Source of the DNA: FEB-25 sp963822175
GTDB taxonomy: Bacteria; Chloroflexota; Anaerolineae; Anaerolineales; UBA4823
Assembly: GCA_963822175.1 (NCBI GenBank)
Contig: CAWGGJ010000008.1
Coordinates: 1,054,001 to 1,118,000 of the forward strand
Length of the DNA stretch: 64,000 bases
Direction: 5' to 3'
In this document: in pieces, positions 26,852-36,755 of the stretch
Position numbering within the stretch: the stretch's first letter is position 1
How the letters are laid out: the number at the start of each line of letters is the position of its first letter
Program-made: the position numbers and the translations under genes
Notes under the pieces: model-generated
Told to the model about the DNA's origin: nothing
What the model saw: only the letters and a program-made list of their open reading frames with translations
The model's database searches: none

Positions 26852-29800
26852 ATGTCGAGAAAGTTTTTACAAATCACCTTTTCTCTCCTTCTGTTAACTG
26901 GCATGCTCCTTGGGTTCGCCATGAAAGACGGTGCGCTGGCCAATGCATTACAAGCACCGCTGGCGGATAACCCAACAGCGAAATTTGAATCGCTGCTTCT
27001 GAGCCAGCTCAATTCTGGATCCGCGGACTTCATTATTATGATGACCGAACAGGCGGATCTGAGTGCTGCCTACCAGTTACAGACTAAGGCTGAAAAGGGT
27101 CAATATGTGTTCGATACATTAACTGCGACTGCAGATCGCACACAGGCTGACCTACGTGCCTACTTGGATAGCCAGAGCGTAGATTATCAAGCCTTCTATA
27201 TCGTCAATGCCATCCTGGTTAAAAACGGCACCCTTGATCTGGCACAGTCGATCGCAGCGCGGCCCGATGTGGCAACGATCAGCGCAAATCATACATTCCA
27301 ATTACAAGAACCAATGATCAACCCTGATGCTCCAAACAGTCCCACAGCTGTTGAATCCAACATCAGCTTTGTTAATGCAGATGATGTTTGGACGATGGGT
27401 TACACTGGTCAAGGAACGGTGGTTGCGGGAAATGACACTGGCCTTTATTGGAGCCATCCGGCTTTGGTTCGCCAGTACCGTGGGTGCTTGAATCCACCTG
27501 ATTGTACACAGATTGATCATAACTTCAATTGGTGGGATGCCACTGGAACTTATCCAACTGTACCAGACGATGGTCACGGACACGGCACTCACACCACCGG
27601 TACAATGGTGGGCGATGACGGCGTCGGTAACCAAATCGGTATGGCTCCTGGAGCTCGCACAGTCCATTGCAAGAACATGGATAATGGTGGTGGCGGCCAG
27701 GATGCCTGGTTCCTCACCTGCTTCCAGTGGGACCTTGCTCCCTGGGATCTGAGCGGTGCCAACCCAACCCCGGCTTATGCACCCGACTCGGTTAACAACT
27801 CCTGGGGCTACTGGGGTGGTGGTAATAATGTGTTCCGTGGCGCAGTTGATGCTCTCCTTGCTGCTGGTACCGTTGTTGAGGTTTCAGCTGGTAACGAAGG
27901 CGCTGGATGTACGACACTACGCAGCCCGGGAGACTACCAGGAAGTATTCACCACCGGCTCGGTGCAGCATAGCGGTGGTGTGATGCCCGGAACAATCACC
28001 GGATTCAGCAGCCGTGGGCCATCCTCTTTGGATGGCGGTTACTTCCCAGATTTCATGGCCCCTGGTGAGAATATCCGTTCATCCGTGCCTGGTGGTGGTT
28101 ACCAGGGTGGCTGGAGTGGAACGTCCATGTCCGGCCCGCACGTCACAGCCCTGATCGGCTTGATCTGGTCTGCCAATCCGGCATTACGCGGACAGATTCA
28201 AACAACTTATGACATCATCCAGCAAACCGTGATACCTTTATCTGGTCAGCCCGGCTCGAACTGTGGTGGTGACTATCAAGTTGGTCCGAATAACGACTGG
28301 GGTTGGGGCACCATTGACGCTTATGCAGCAGTGAACCTGGCCATCTCCTATGGTGGCTCTGGTACCCTGCAAGGCACGGTCACTGATGCAGTTACCCTGT
28401 TACCAGTTGCCGGTGCGACGGTTAATGCAGCTCGGGAGGAAGGTGGCGCATGGTCTGATATTACCGATGCAAGTGGTTTTTATCAGATTACAGTTGCTGC
28501 AGGTACCTTCGATATAACCGCCAGTCACCCACATTATGTTACCGGATCGGCTGAGGATGTAGTAGTCGTGGAAGATGGGACAACTGTCCAGGACTTCTCT
28601 CTAACACCGCGTGGCTGGGCATTTGGCTACGTTTACGACTTTGACAATGGCACACCCATTGTCGGTGCCACTGTTACCGCTGAGGATGCCTCCTTCGCCA
28701 CAACCGATGTCAATGGTTATTATGAGCTGTGGTTGGACGTCGGTGAGCACACCCTGACTGCAACCGCCCCGGACTATGCTCCGGAAAGTGCAGTAGTGAA
28801 TATCGTCTCCGGCTTTGGCACCTGGCAGGATTTCTACCTGCAGGCAGCGGTGGTCTTTATCCCCTCGCCAATCAATGTCAACGTTCCGTTGGGCACCACC
28901 TTTAGCCAACCAGCTACCATCCTGAATCGCCAACCCTGGGATTATGCGTTTGAGTTCCAGGAACGCGATGGCGGTTACCTGCCATTGGGTGGACAATCAG
29001 TTAATGTTGCTTTGAAAGCTGGTCCTTCGACAGTACCTGCCAACACAGCGGTTGCTTTCAATGGCTATGAGGCACGGCCAGTCAGCACGGTTACCATAAC
29101 CCCGAAAGCTGGGGGGATTAACCAGACCAATGTCCTCCTGCTGAACGCCGATTACGACAACGACGGCTACAGCCCGATCCGGGACATGCTCGTGGCCTAT
29201 GGCGACCTGGATTCGGTGACTCTGTTCGATGCACGCTACGCCACGCCATCGCTGGACGAGCTACTGGCCTATAACGTCGTCGTGGTCTGGTCGAACTTCA
29301 TGTTCGCCGATTCCAACGGCATGGGGAACGTACTGGCAGATTATGTCGATGCGGGCGGTAAGGTCATCGACCTGGAGTTTGGTATTGATCCCAACTGGGG
29401 ATACCAGGGACGCTTCCGCACCGAAGGTTATACAGCTATGACGACTGCAGGTATGAGCTATATGAGCTCATGCCTGGGTACCTTTGATGCTGGACATCCG
29501 ATCATGGATGGTATAACAGATGTTTGCGACCTGTACCGCGGCTATGTCACAGCACTAACCGCTGGATCCACCGAGGTCGCCCGCTGGCAGGACAACGAGC
29601 TGTTCGTGGCGGTCAAGGACGACGGCAGCGTGGCAACCATCAACGGCTACGTGGGCCAGGCCTTCCAGTGGTCCGGCCAGATGGCGGATGTGCTGCATAA
29701 TGCCATCCTGTGGATTGCCGTGCCGGCAGATGTTCCTTGGCTGTCAGAGGTTCCTGAAGCAGGTATTGTACCTGCTGAAGGAAGCCTGCCTGTGGACATT

Positions 29801-32800
29801 AATTTCGATGCTTCTCCCGCTGCTGGTGTGACCCAGCCCGGTAGTTACTTTGCTGAGCTGACCGTCAAAGGTGATCCAAAAGTCAAAGTACCCGTTTACA
29901 TGTACGTCGAAGCTCCCCAGAGTTGGGGCCGCATCGAAGGTACAGTGATGGGTCTCGGTTACTGTGATCAAGAACAGCTTCCTCTAAAGGATGCAGTAGT
30001 AGAGATCACTGGTGCAACTGGTAACAGCTGGACACTCTTAACCGATGCAAACGGCCATTGGGCAGTTTGGCTCGACTCTGCGGAAAATCCCCTGACCATA
30101 GAAGTTTCAGCGACTGGATATTTCGGTCAATCAACGACTGCAAATATCCTTCCTGGTGGAAATGTGGTGGTTGATTTCGGTCTTCGCTGGGACAAACCTT
30201 GCCTGACAGCAGATCCCCTCACCATGTCAGCCACCCTGGATATGGGTGCAACAAACACCCAGCAGCTGACCCTGACCAACACGGGTGCTGGCGCTGGAAC
30301 CTTCGAGATGTCTGACCTCGAGAATGGCTACACACCTATGCGACAGGGTTTCCTGCCTGCTGCCACCCGACCGAGCACTCCGGACACAACCCCGACTTCG
30401 ATCGGACGTGCCCCGAATGCCCCCTCGATCAGTGGTGCTGAGCTAGGTAAGGCGATCGCCCAGTTGGTGGGTGAACCTGCCTTCGCGGTGGATGTGTATC
30501 CCGGCTATAACCTGGTGACATTCCTCAATGACAACCCAGGTGGATGGACTGTTGTTGCAGGACTACCCGGCAACCAGTACTTCGCCGGTGATTTCATCAA
30601 TGGTGACTTCAGCACCCTGTATGTGATCGATTATGCCACCAATACACTGTACACAGTAAACACAACCACTGGTGCTGTAACTACCATCGGTCCATCAACA
30701 CCAAGAGCCGGTGAAACCTGGACAGGTCTGACTGGAGCTACTGATGGGACGATGTATGGTTCCACAACTAACATCAGCCGATCCACCCTGTACACAATAG
30801 ATCTGGCAACGGGGGCTTCGACCGAGGTCGGCGAGATCACCAATGCCCCTGCGATCATCGACATCGCCGTCACCCCTGGTGGCGAAATGTTCGGTGTTGA
30901 TATCGTCAATGATAACCTTGTCCAGATCGACCCGGCAACAGGTGCTGGCACGGTCATTGGTTACATTGGTTTCAATGCCAACTACGCCCAGGGTATGGAC
31001 TATGAAGAAACCTCCGGAACCCTGTACCTGGCCGCATACAGCAGCCAGGGCGAGCTGCGCATTGCTGACCCGGCGACTGGTAACACGGTCCTGGTTGGTG
31101 CCTTCCCCGGTGGAGCTGAAGTCGACTCGCTCGGCTTTGCCACCGGTGGTGGTGGAGATGCTCTGTGGCTGAGTGAAAACCCGGCATCTGGAACGATCCC
31201 GGGCTACTGGCCGCTTGGTGTTTCGAAAACAACGGAAGGTACTGCACCACGAACGGGTCAAACTGGTAGTGTTACTCTCAATTCCATCGCAGTACCGGGT
31301 GGAAGCGTTCAGGCGGGACCCTGGCAACCAACCGGCCCGGTTGAACTTGAGCTGGACGACGGTAGCCCGGAGACATCGATAGGTATAGGTGGAACCTGGG
31401 AATTTGTCTTCGTCAACCGTTTCACACCGGATCCATCTTTCTTCCCATTGAACATCACTGAGGTATCGGTATTTTTCCCGAGTTTTGGCCTGGTGAATGT
31501 TGGCGATAATATGGAGTTAGTGTTGTATGAAAACACCAGCGGTAATTTTGATCCTGCAAATGGAGCAAACTTCCTGGCTTCCTTCCCAGTTACAGTCCAG
31601 TCTTTAGATCAATGGGATTCTTTCACTCTGCCCTACCCTGTGACCTTCTATGGCCCTGGAGATGTTATCGTGGGTGTGGTTGCCCTGGAAGTTCCTGGAA
31701 CCAGCTACTGGCCCGCTGCGTTGGATACCACTGCCAGCCAGCAACGTTCATGGGCAGGATGGTGGTTAACCGCACCACCACCTGAGCCACCTCTCCTACC
31801 TCCAGATGATACTTGGATGTTAATTGATGATTTTATGGCAGGTAACTGGCTTATCCGTGCAAGTGGAGAGACAGTCCCAGCAGGTGGTAATACACAGGTC
31901 GTTGATGTGACCTTCGATGCTGGCCAGGTTACCCAGCCGGGTACCTATACTGGCCAGGTAAAGGCCAAGACCAATGACCCTGTGGCGAAGACCTTCACGG
32001 TTGACGTGACAATGTATGTCAACGCTCCTGCCAATTGGGGGCAGCTCTCCGGCACTGTCACCGGATTAGGCTACTGCGATGCCAACCCGGCACCCTTACA
32101 AGGCGCTCAGGTAGCGGTCGAGGGTGGCCTGACCGTTGAGACAGACGCCAACGGTGGCTACCTCCTGTGGCTGGAAAATGGCACGTACAACCTCACGGTG
32201 ACAAAAGATGGTCACACGGTTGGGACTGCCACGGTAGTCATAGTAGGTCAGCAGATGACGGTCCAGGACTTCAACCTGCGTTGGACACAACCATGCTTGA
32301 GTGAAGATCCTGCCAGCCTTGAGGTGACCTTAGATCTCGGCGCAACAGCAGTTGAGCAGCTAACCCTGACCAACAACGGTGCAGCCGAAGGAACCTTTAC
32401 GGTAGTTGACATGGACAAGGGATACACTCCCAAGCTGGCTCAAAAACCTCCGATGCCCACAGGGAAAACTGTAACACCGATGGGTGCCAGCTCAAATGCT
32501 GCTGTACAACCCTTCAAATCTCGCATTAATGCAGCCGAGATGTTGCTCATTACAACGACCGACACAAGTCAATCTGTTGAACGCGCTCTGAATGAGCTTG
32601 GGTATGTTTATGACTACTACTATGGTTCCCCATGGACAGGCATTGACTTCAGTCCATATAGCGTCGTGTTCGTGGCTATGGATGGTGGTCTGGCTGAGAT
32701 AGCCGATATCCAGAAACTGCGCACAGACGTGATCGATGAAGGCAAGACCCTGATCTTCCTGGGTGGTACCTGTTACCAGCCATTTGCTCAAGGTATGAAC

Positions 32801-33745
32801 GATTACCTTGTCCAGAATGACGTCAATAACTACTGCTGGCAGGTCACCGGCCAACCCAATTGGACACTGACTGATCCAACACATCCACTGGCAGCCGGAC
32901 TACCTGACAGCTACAACTACGCGAATACCTCGGCTGGCTACTACCAGATCCGTGTTACCGATCCGGATGCCGAAGTGGTTGGCGTAAATGGCGAAAGCTG
33001 GCCAGCCTTCTTCCGAAAGACGACCGATGGCAACTTCATCTGGTACGTCGATTCGGTCTACTCCAGCTACTGGATGGACGCCAATGACTATGCATTCCTG
33101 AAGCAGGTCATCCAGAACTCGGTTGAAGCCACTGGTGGTGGTGATGCCCTGTGGTTAAGCGAAAACCCAACTGCTGGCACTGTGGCTCCGGATGGGGCAA
33201 CGCAGGTTATCGATGTAACCTTCGATGCCAGTGTTGTCACCCAACCTGGAACCTACATGGCCGAGATCATGATCAAGACCAATGATTCCGTCAATAAGAA
33301 ATTCGTTGTTCCTGCGGTCATGAACGTCAATGGTCCGGCTGACTGGGGTAGAGTGGAAGGCACTGTAAACTCACTCGGTTACTGCGAAATGGATCCATCT
33401 CTTCTCGAAGGTGCCACTGTAGAGATCGTCGGTGGACCAACCCTGGTAACTGATGCAAATGGTCACTACTCAACCTGGCTGGCTAATGGCACATACACCA
33501 TCAACGTCACTGCTGACGGGCATCTTGCTGCGTCGGCGGTGGTTGTGATCACACCGCAGCAAACCACGGTCCAGGACTTCGCTTTACGGCGTGATTGCGC
33601 CTTGTGTGGCTGTCGTCCCGACTGCCCTGGAAGCCACCCTTGCCCCCGACACCCAGACTACACAAACGTTATCGCTTGTGAACTCAGGTGCCGGAGATGC
33701 CAGCTTCAAGATCACCGAGATGCTCGGCAGCCTTGGGCTTGGTAA
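26852..33745 (+). CDS. Giant secreted subtilisin-like (S8) protease, main reading frame
   Basis: 2297 residues behind TTGGAGGT, 8 nt from the ATG. Order: signal peptide about 1-35; propeptide with SQLNSGSADFIIMM; subtilase domain with Asp195 (GNDTG), His244 (HGHGTH) and Ser425 (GTSMSGPHV); two carboxypeptidase-regulatory-like domains (about 505-670); a Rossmann/ThuA-like domain (about 750-950). After that a three-part module recurs: an Ig-like block (ALWLSENP), a regulatory-like domain with GLGYCD, and a strand block beginning PCL. A propeller-like insert (LYTVNTTTGAVTTIG) and a second ThuA-like domain are interspersed. A one-base insertion near 33595 ends the frame early; the last reading (CGCRPDCPGSHPC) is out of frame. 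It probably acts outside the cell on peptides or proteins. Confidence 0.9.
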   Translation: MSRKFLQITFSLLLLTGMLLGFAMKDGALANALQAPLADNPTAKFESLLLSQLNSGSADFIIMMTEQADLSAAYQLQTKAEKGQYVFDTLTATADRTQADLRAYLDSQSVDYQAFYIVNAILVKNGTLDLAQSIAARPDVATISANHTFQLQEPMINPDAPNSPTAVESNISFVNADDVWTMGYTGQGTVVAGNDTGLYWSHPALVRQYRGCLNPPDCTQIDHNFNWWDATGTYPTVPDDGHGHGTHTTGTMVGDDGVGNQIGMAPGARTVHCKNMDNGGGGQDAWFLTCFQWDLAPWDLSGANPTPAYAPDSVNNSWGYWGGGNNVFRGAVDALLAAGTVVEVSAGNEGAGCTTLRSPGDYQEVFTTGSVQHSGGVMPGTITGFSSRGPSSLDGGYFPDFMAPGENIRSSVPGGGYQGGWSGTSMSGPHVTALIGLIWSANPALRGQIQTTYDIIQQTVIPLSGQPGSNCGGDYQVGPNNDWGWGTIDAYAAVNLAISYGGSGTLQGTVTDAVTLLPVAGATVNAAREEGGAWSDITDASGFYQITVAAGTFDITASHPHYVTGSAEDVVVVEDGTTVQDFSLTPRGWAFGYVYDFDNGTPIVGATVTAEDASFATTDVNGYYELWLDVGEHTLTATAPDYAPESAVVNIVSGFGTWQDFYLQAAVVFIPSPINVNVPLGTTFSQPATILNRQPWDYAFEFQERDGGYLPLGGQSVNVALKAGPSTVPANTAVAFNGYEARPVSTVTITPKAGGINQTNVLLLNADYDNDGYSPIRDMLVAYGDLDSVTLFDARYATPSLDELLAYNVVVVWSNFMFADSNGMGNVLADYVDAGGKVIDLEFGIDPNWGYQGRFRTEGYTAMTTAGMSYMSSCLGTFDAGHPIMDGITDVCDLYRGYVTALTAGSTEVARWQDNELFVAVKDDGSVATINGYVGQAFQWSGQMADVLHNAILWIAVPADVPWLSEVPEAGIVPAEGSLPVDINFDASPAAGVTQPGSYFAELTVKGDPKVKVPVYMYVEAPQSWGRIEGTVMGLGYCDQEQLPLKDAVVEITGATGNSWTLLTDANGHWAVWLDSAENPLTIEVSATGYFGQSTTANILPGGNVVVDFGLRWDKPCLTADPLTMSATLDMGATNTQQLTLTNTGAGAGTFEMSDLENGYTPMRQGFLPAATRPSTPDTTPTSIGRAPNAPSISGAELGKAIAQLVGEPAFAVDVYPGYNLVTFLNDNPGGWTVVAGLPGNQYFAGDFINGDFSTLYVIDYATNTLYTVNTTTGAVTTIGPSTPRAGETWTGLTGATDGTMYGSTTNISRSTLYTIDLATGASTEVGEITNAPAIIDIAVTPGGEMFGVDIVNDNLVQIDPATGAGTVIGYIGFNANYAQGMDYEETSGTLYLAAYSSQGELRIADPATGNTVLVGAFPGGAEVDSLGFATGGGGDALWLSENPASGTIPGYWPLGVSKTTEGTAPRTGQTGSVTLNSIAVPGGSVQAGPWQPTGPVELELDDGSPETSIGIGGTWEFVFVNRFTPDPSFFPLNITEVSVFFPSFGLVNVGDNMELVLYENTSGNFDPANGANFLASFPVTVQSLDQWDSFTLPYPVTFYGPGDVIVGVVALEVPGTSYWPAALDTTASQQRSWAGWWLTAPPPEPPLLPPDDTWMLIDDFMAGNWLIRASGETVPAGGNTQVVDVTFDAGQVTQPGTYTGQVKAKTNDPVAKTFTVDVTMYVNAPANWGQLSGTVTGLGYCDANPAPLQGAQVAVEGGLTVETDANGGYLLWLENGTYNLTVTKDGHTVGTATVVIVGQQMTVQDFNLRWTQPCLSEDPASLEVTLDLGATAVEQLTLTNNGAAEGTFTVVDMDKGYTPKLAQKPPMPTGKTVTPMGASSNAAVQPFKSRINAAEMLLITTTDTSQSVERALNELGYVYDYYYGSPWTGIDFSPYSVVFVAMDGGLAEIADIQKLRTDVIDEGKTLIFLGGTCYQPFAQGMNDYLVQNDVNNYCWQVTGQPNWTLTDPTHPLAAGLPDSYNYANTSAGYYQIRVTDPDAEVVGVNGESWPAFFRKTTDGNFIWYVDSVYSSYWMDANDYAFLKQVIQNSVEATGGGDALWLSENPTAGTVAPDGATQVIDVTFDASVVTQPGTYMAEIMIKTNDSVNKKFVVPAVMNVNGPADWGRVEGTVNSLGYCEMDPSLLEGATVEIVGGPTLVTDANGHYSTWLANGTYTINVTADGHLAASAVVVITPQQTTVQDFALRRDCALCGCRPDCPGSHPCPRHPDYTNVIACELRCRRCQLQDHRDARQPWAW

Positions 33746-34919
33746 TGTACCAGCTGCCAATATCAACTTCAACCTCAAGGCTGGTATCAATGCAAATCTG
33801 ACTGCTTCATCGCCTGCTGGTGCACTCGTTGCTGTTGCACCTGCTGCCAATCCTGAGGCAGTGCTGTGGGATCAGCCGCTAAGCTCGGTCAACCAAAACG
33901 CTTACGTCAACCAGGACTTCACTGACTTCGATGACTATGATTCATTCCTGGCAGATGACTTTGTCAATGTTGAGCCATGGGACGTCAGCGTGATCTTTGT
34001 ACCTGGGAATGGGTGGAACGGCTTCAGCTCTCTGATGAGCGCCGAATCACTCACCTGGGCGATCTTTGCCGATAATGGCGGTATCCCTGATGGTGATCCA
34101 CGCAGTGGTGGTGCTGTCTGGTCCATCACTTTGCCACCCACTGACCCGCAGGTAACAATCACCAATGGTAGTGGTGGTTTACCGTCGGATGCAACGCTTA
34201 ACCTGGCTGTACCTGTGACAGTTCCTGATGGTCATTGGTGGCTGGTGTTCTATCCGACAATGCCATTCAGTGGTGGCGGTCAATATGGCCGACAACCCGC
34301 TGATACACTCAATAACGGCGTTGGTCAGTTCATCAATCCGGGTGGTGCCTTTGGTTATGGTACCGCCTGGCAGAATTGGACTGTCCTTGGTCCAACTCAA
34401 CAGGATATCGCATTCCGTCTGGAAGGTGATGTTGCCAGCATCGATATCCCATGGCTGAGTGAGGATCCGACACAGGGTGTAGTGGCTGCCGATAGCACCG
34501 TGGACGTCGCAGTAACATTCGATGCAGCTGGATTGACTGAAGGCGATTACTTTGGAACGCTGAGAGTCAAGACCGGTGATCCGAATGTCGGCACTGTGGT
34601 TGTGCCCGTCACCCTGCATGTTGTAGCAGCAGAAATGCCTGAAGCTCACTTCACTGCAAGTCACGTGGTGGTTGGTCATACAACGGTCTTCACCTTTGAC
34701 GGAAATGAGGGTGTTCCTCCAGCAGATGTATACAACTGGGACTTCGGAGATGGTGATTCCCATTCGGGAACATCGCCAGAGCCTATGTTCCACCAGTATA
34801 CGACCTTTGGAACCTTCACGGTGACCCTGGAAGTGTGCAATACGGAAGGCTGTGATACCTTTGAAGGTGAAGCGATCGTCGATCCGCTCCAGCTCTTCCT
34901 GCCGTTGATGAATAAATAA
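33591..34919 (+). CDS. C-terminal part of the giant S8 protease (after a +1 shift)
   Basis: Removing one base in the segment CGGCGTGATTGC near 33592-33600 joins ALRR to IAPCVAVVPTALEATLAP, matching the LRW-x-x-PCL pattern at equivalent places of the repeats. The frame then encodes a strand block, a jelly-roll-like domain (DDFVNVEPWDVSVIFVPG), another Ig-like block (IPWLSEDPTQGVVAAD) and a PKD domain (YNWDFGDGDSHSGT). It ends in LQLFLPLMNK. The joined protein would be about 2,690 residues. Confidence 0.82.
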   Translation: MIAPCVAVVPTALEATLAPDTQTTQTLSLVNSGAGDASFKITEMLGSLGLGNVPAANINFNLKAGINANLTASSPAGALVAVAPAANPEAVLWDQPLSSVNQNAYVNQDFTDFDDYDSFLADDFVNVEPWDVSVIFVPGNGWNGFSSLMSAESLTWAIFADNGGIPDGDPRSGGAVWSITLPPTDPQVTITNGSGGLPSDATLNLAVPVTVPDGHWWLVFYPTMPFSGGGQYGRQPADTLNNGVGQFINPGGAFGYGTAWQNWTVLGPTQQDIAFRLEGDVASIDIPWLSEDPTQGVVAADSTVDVAVTFDAAGLTEGDYFGTLRVKTGDPNVGTVVVPVTLHVVAAEMPEAHFTASHVVVGHTTVFTFDGNEGVPPADVYNWDFGDGDSHSGTSPEPMFHQYTTFGTFTVTLEVCNTEGCDTFEGEAIVDPLQLFLPLMNK

Positions 34920-34976
34920 ACTCACATCCCTGCCTGGGTCATCCCGGGTTTGGGAGACGAGCAACATAAAGACTAT

Positions 34977-35008
34977 CCCTGCGAGTGGAAACACTCGCAG
35001 GGTTTTTT
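34977..35008 (+). terminator. Rho-independent terminator of the intact subtilase
   Basis: Perfect 11-bp GC-rich stem (34977-34987 with 34992-35002), a GAAA tetraloop and six T residues. Confidence 0.95.
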
Positions 35009-35070
35009 ATTCAAAATGGATATTAATGCTATACTTAGTCATACTCAACCTTACACTCGAGAAGTGATCA

Positions 35071-35820
35071 ATGGTGAAACAGTCATTCGACCAAGAAGGT
35101 AAACCTTCTCATCATACAGAAGAGAAAAATACTGAGAAACAGCATACATCCAACACTGAAGACCTTGTCAGCGCATTACGTTCGGATATGCTTCCTGCAA
35201 GCGAAGCAATGCCTGCCTCAGAGAAAATATTTCAACGCGTCAATTTAAAATTAGTAGGTGGGATTTTTGTCATACTACTATTACTCATCCTAATATGGTA
35301 TTTCTTGAGCGGGCCTGGAAGAGGGATGCTGGAGACTAAACTTGCCGGACTGGTAAAGGCGGAGGAAACACCTAACCAGCAAGTGAACCTGACACCATCT
35401 TTGGAAATAAGTCAGCCTGCACTACCCAGCAGTACTCCATTTACCAGCCCTACGGTCCGTCCAACAAACACGCAAGCAGCAATACTATTCCCTTCTCCAA
35501 CACCCATCCCCCCAACGATAACACCTGAGCTCACCGCTACTTCATCCTCAGTATGCAGGGATGCCTTGACGATCACTTTGGAAGATGTAGGAAAAACGCT
35601 ATGTGTACAGGGTACAGTGATCGAAACTGTCACCAAGCCAAACTATTTTATGGTGATATTTAGCACTGAACCAGGGTCTCTTTATCTGGTAACTTATGAC
35701 CTGGTATGGACGCAAGGTGAGGTGGATACATGTTATCAGGTAACGGGAACAATTGATCGAATAGCCGAGAGACCCATCATGCTTTTTAGCTATCGTAACC
35801 TTCCAGAGGTGTGTCCATAA
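35071..35820 (+). CDS. Single-pass membrane protein with Pro/Thr-rich stalk and C-terminal OB-like domain, unknown function
   Basis: 249 residues. A charged cytoplasmic N-terminus (1-60) is followed by one TM helix (about 61-80), a Thr/Pro/Ser-rich stalk (about 105-158) and a beta-rich domain with four Cys (162, 178, 221, 248). The core GKTLCVQGTVIETV plus CYQVTGTIDRI resembles an OB-fold, as in small DNA- or ligand-binding exported proteins. The four Cys may form two disulfides outside the cell. The stop codon overlaps the start of the next gene, which suggests one transcript. Function not assigned. Confidence 0.7.
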   Translation: MVKQSFDQEGKPSHHTEEKNTEKQHTSNTEDLVSALRSDMLPASEAMPASEKIFQRVNLKLVGGIFVILLLLILIWYFLSGPGRGMLETKLAGLVKAEETPNQQVNLTPSLEISQPALPSSTPFTSPTVRPTNTQAAILFPSPTPIPPTITPELTATSSSVCRDALTITLEDVGKTLCVQGTVIETVTKPNYFMVIFSTEPGSLYLVTYDLVWTQGEVDTCYQVTGTIDRIAERPIMLFSYRNLPEVCP

Positions 35821-36755
35821 TGGTAAAAAAGTACAGGTTTATTGTTAATCCAACAGCAGGGCAGGGTGCAGGTGGTCGTGCGATACCAGAGATCCATCGA
35901 TTAGCCGCGGATAATCATCTAGATTATGACCTCATCACCACTGAACGTCCCGGACATGCAATTGACCTGGCTCAACAGGCTGCTGCTGAGGGGATCGGTA
36001 TTGTTGTGTCGGTTGGCGGTGATGGAACTTCTAATGAAGTGGTGAATGGATTGATGCAAGCCTGGAACCGTGATTTTAGAGGAACAATCATGGGGATTAT
36101 TGGTGTGGGACGTGGAAATGACTTTGCCTACGGTTTCGGTATCCCTGCAGGGCTTGATGCTGGTTTTAAAATTATTCAACGTGATCAACCATGTTGCATG
36201 GATGTTGGCTTCGTTGTTGGTGGGGACTATCCGAATGGTCGTTATTTTGGCAATGGGGTCGGGATTGGCTTCGATGCTGTGGTTGGTTTTGAAGCAGCTA
36301 AGCTGACCCATTTGCATGGTTTTACGAATTATGTTGTGGCAGCGCTTCGGACGATATTCCTTTTTTTCCACGCACCAAATTTACGCATCGAATATGATGA
36401 TACTGTCATTACCCAACCATCCTTAATGGTCTCGATCATGAATGGGAGGCGAATGGGTGGGGGATTTATGATGGCACCAAACTCTTTCACAGATGATGGT
36501 CTTCTAGACTTATGCATAGCCGGCCAAACAAGCAGGATTGGTATCCTTGGATTGATACCAAAGTTTATGAAGGGAACACAGGCATCCCACCCGGTGATAA
36601 CGACAGGTAGAGCCAGGAAAGTTCACGTAATTGCATTGTCTGGTGTATTACCGACACATGCTGATGGGGAAACAATATGTGTTGCGGGTAAGGAACTAAT
36701 GGTAGAAGTAATAAAACAGCCGATCAAGATCTTTTGTGGACCGATTGATGCATGA
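35820..36755 (+). CDS. Diacylglycerol kinase/sphingosine kinase family lipid kinase
   Basis: 311 residues from ATG 35820 in a TAATG overlap (GTG 35811 is also in frame). Family motifs: FIVNPTAGQGAGG at the start, VSVGGDGTSNEVVNGL with the GGDGT nucleotide site, and IIGVGRGNDFAYGFGIP. A C-terminal sandwich domain ends in HADGETICV. It phosphorylates a lipid hydroxyl, most likely diacylglycerol recycled from phospholipid. The gene after it encodes an acyltransferase, consistent with phosphatidate metabolism. Confidence 0.88.
   Translation: MVKKYRFIVNPTAGQGAGGRAIPEIHRLAADNHLDYDLITTERPGHAIDLAQQAAAEGIGIVVSVGGDGTSNEVVNGLMQAWNRDFRGTIMGIIGVGRGNDFAYGFGIPAGLDAGFKIIQRDQPCCMDVGFVVGGDYPNGRYFGNGVGIGFDAVVGFEAAKLTHLHGFTNYVVAALRTIFLFFHAPNLRIEYDDTVITQPSLMVSIMNGRRMGGGFMMAPNSFTDDGLLDLCIAGQTSRIGILGLIPKFMKGTQASHPVITTGRARKVHVIALSGVLPTHADGETICVAGKELMVEVIKQPIKIFCGPIDA

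Noticed and set aside
30695..31327. Minus-strand 210-residue frame inside the giant subtilase
   Set aside because: No motif and no ribosome site; the plus strand carries the repeat modules of the protease.
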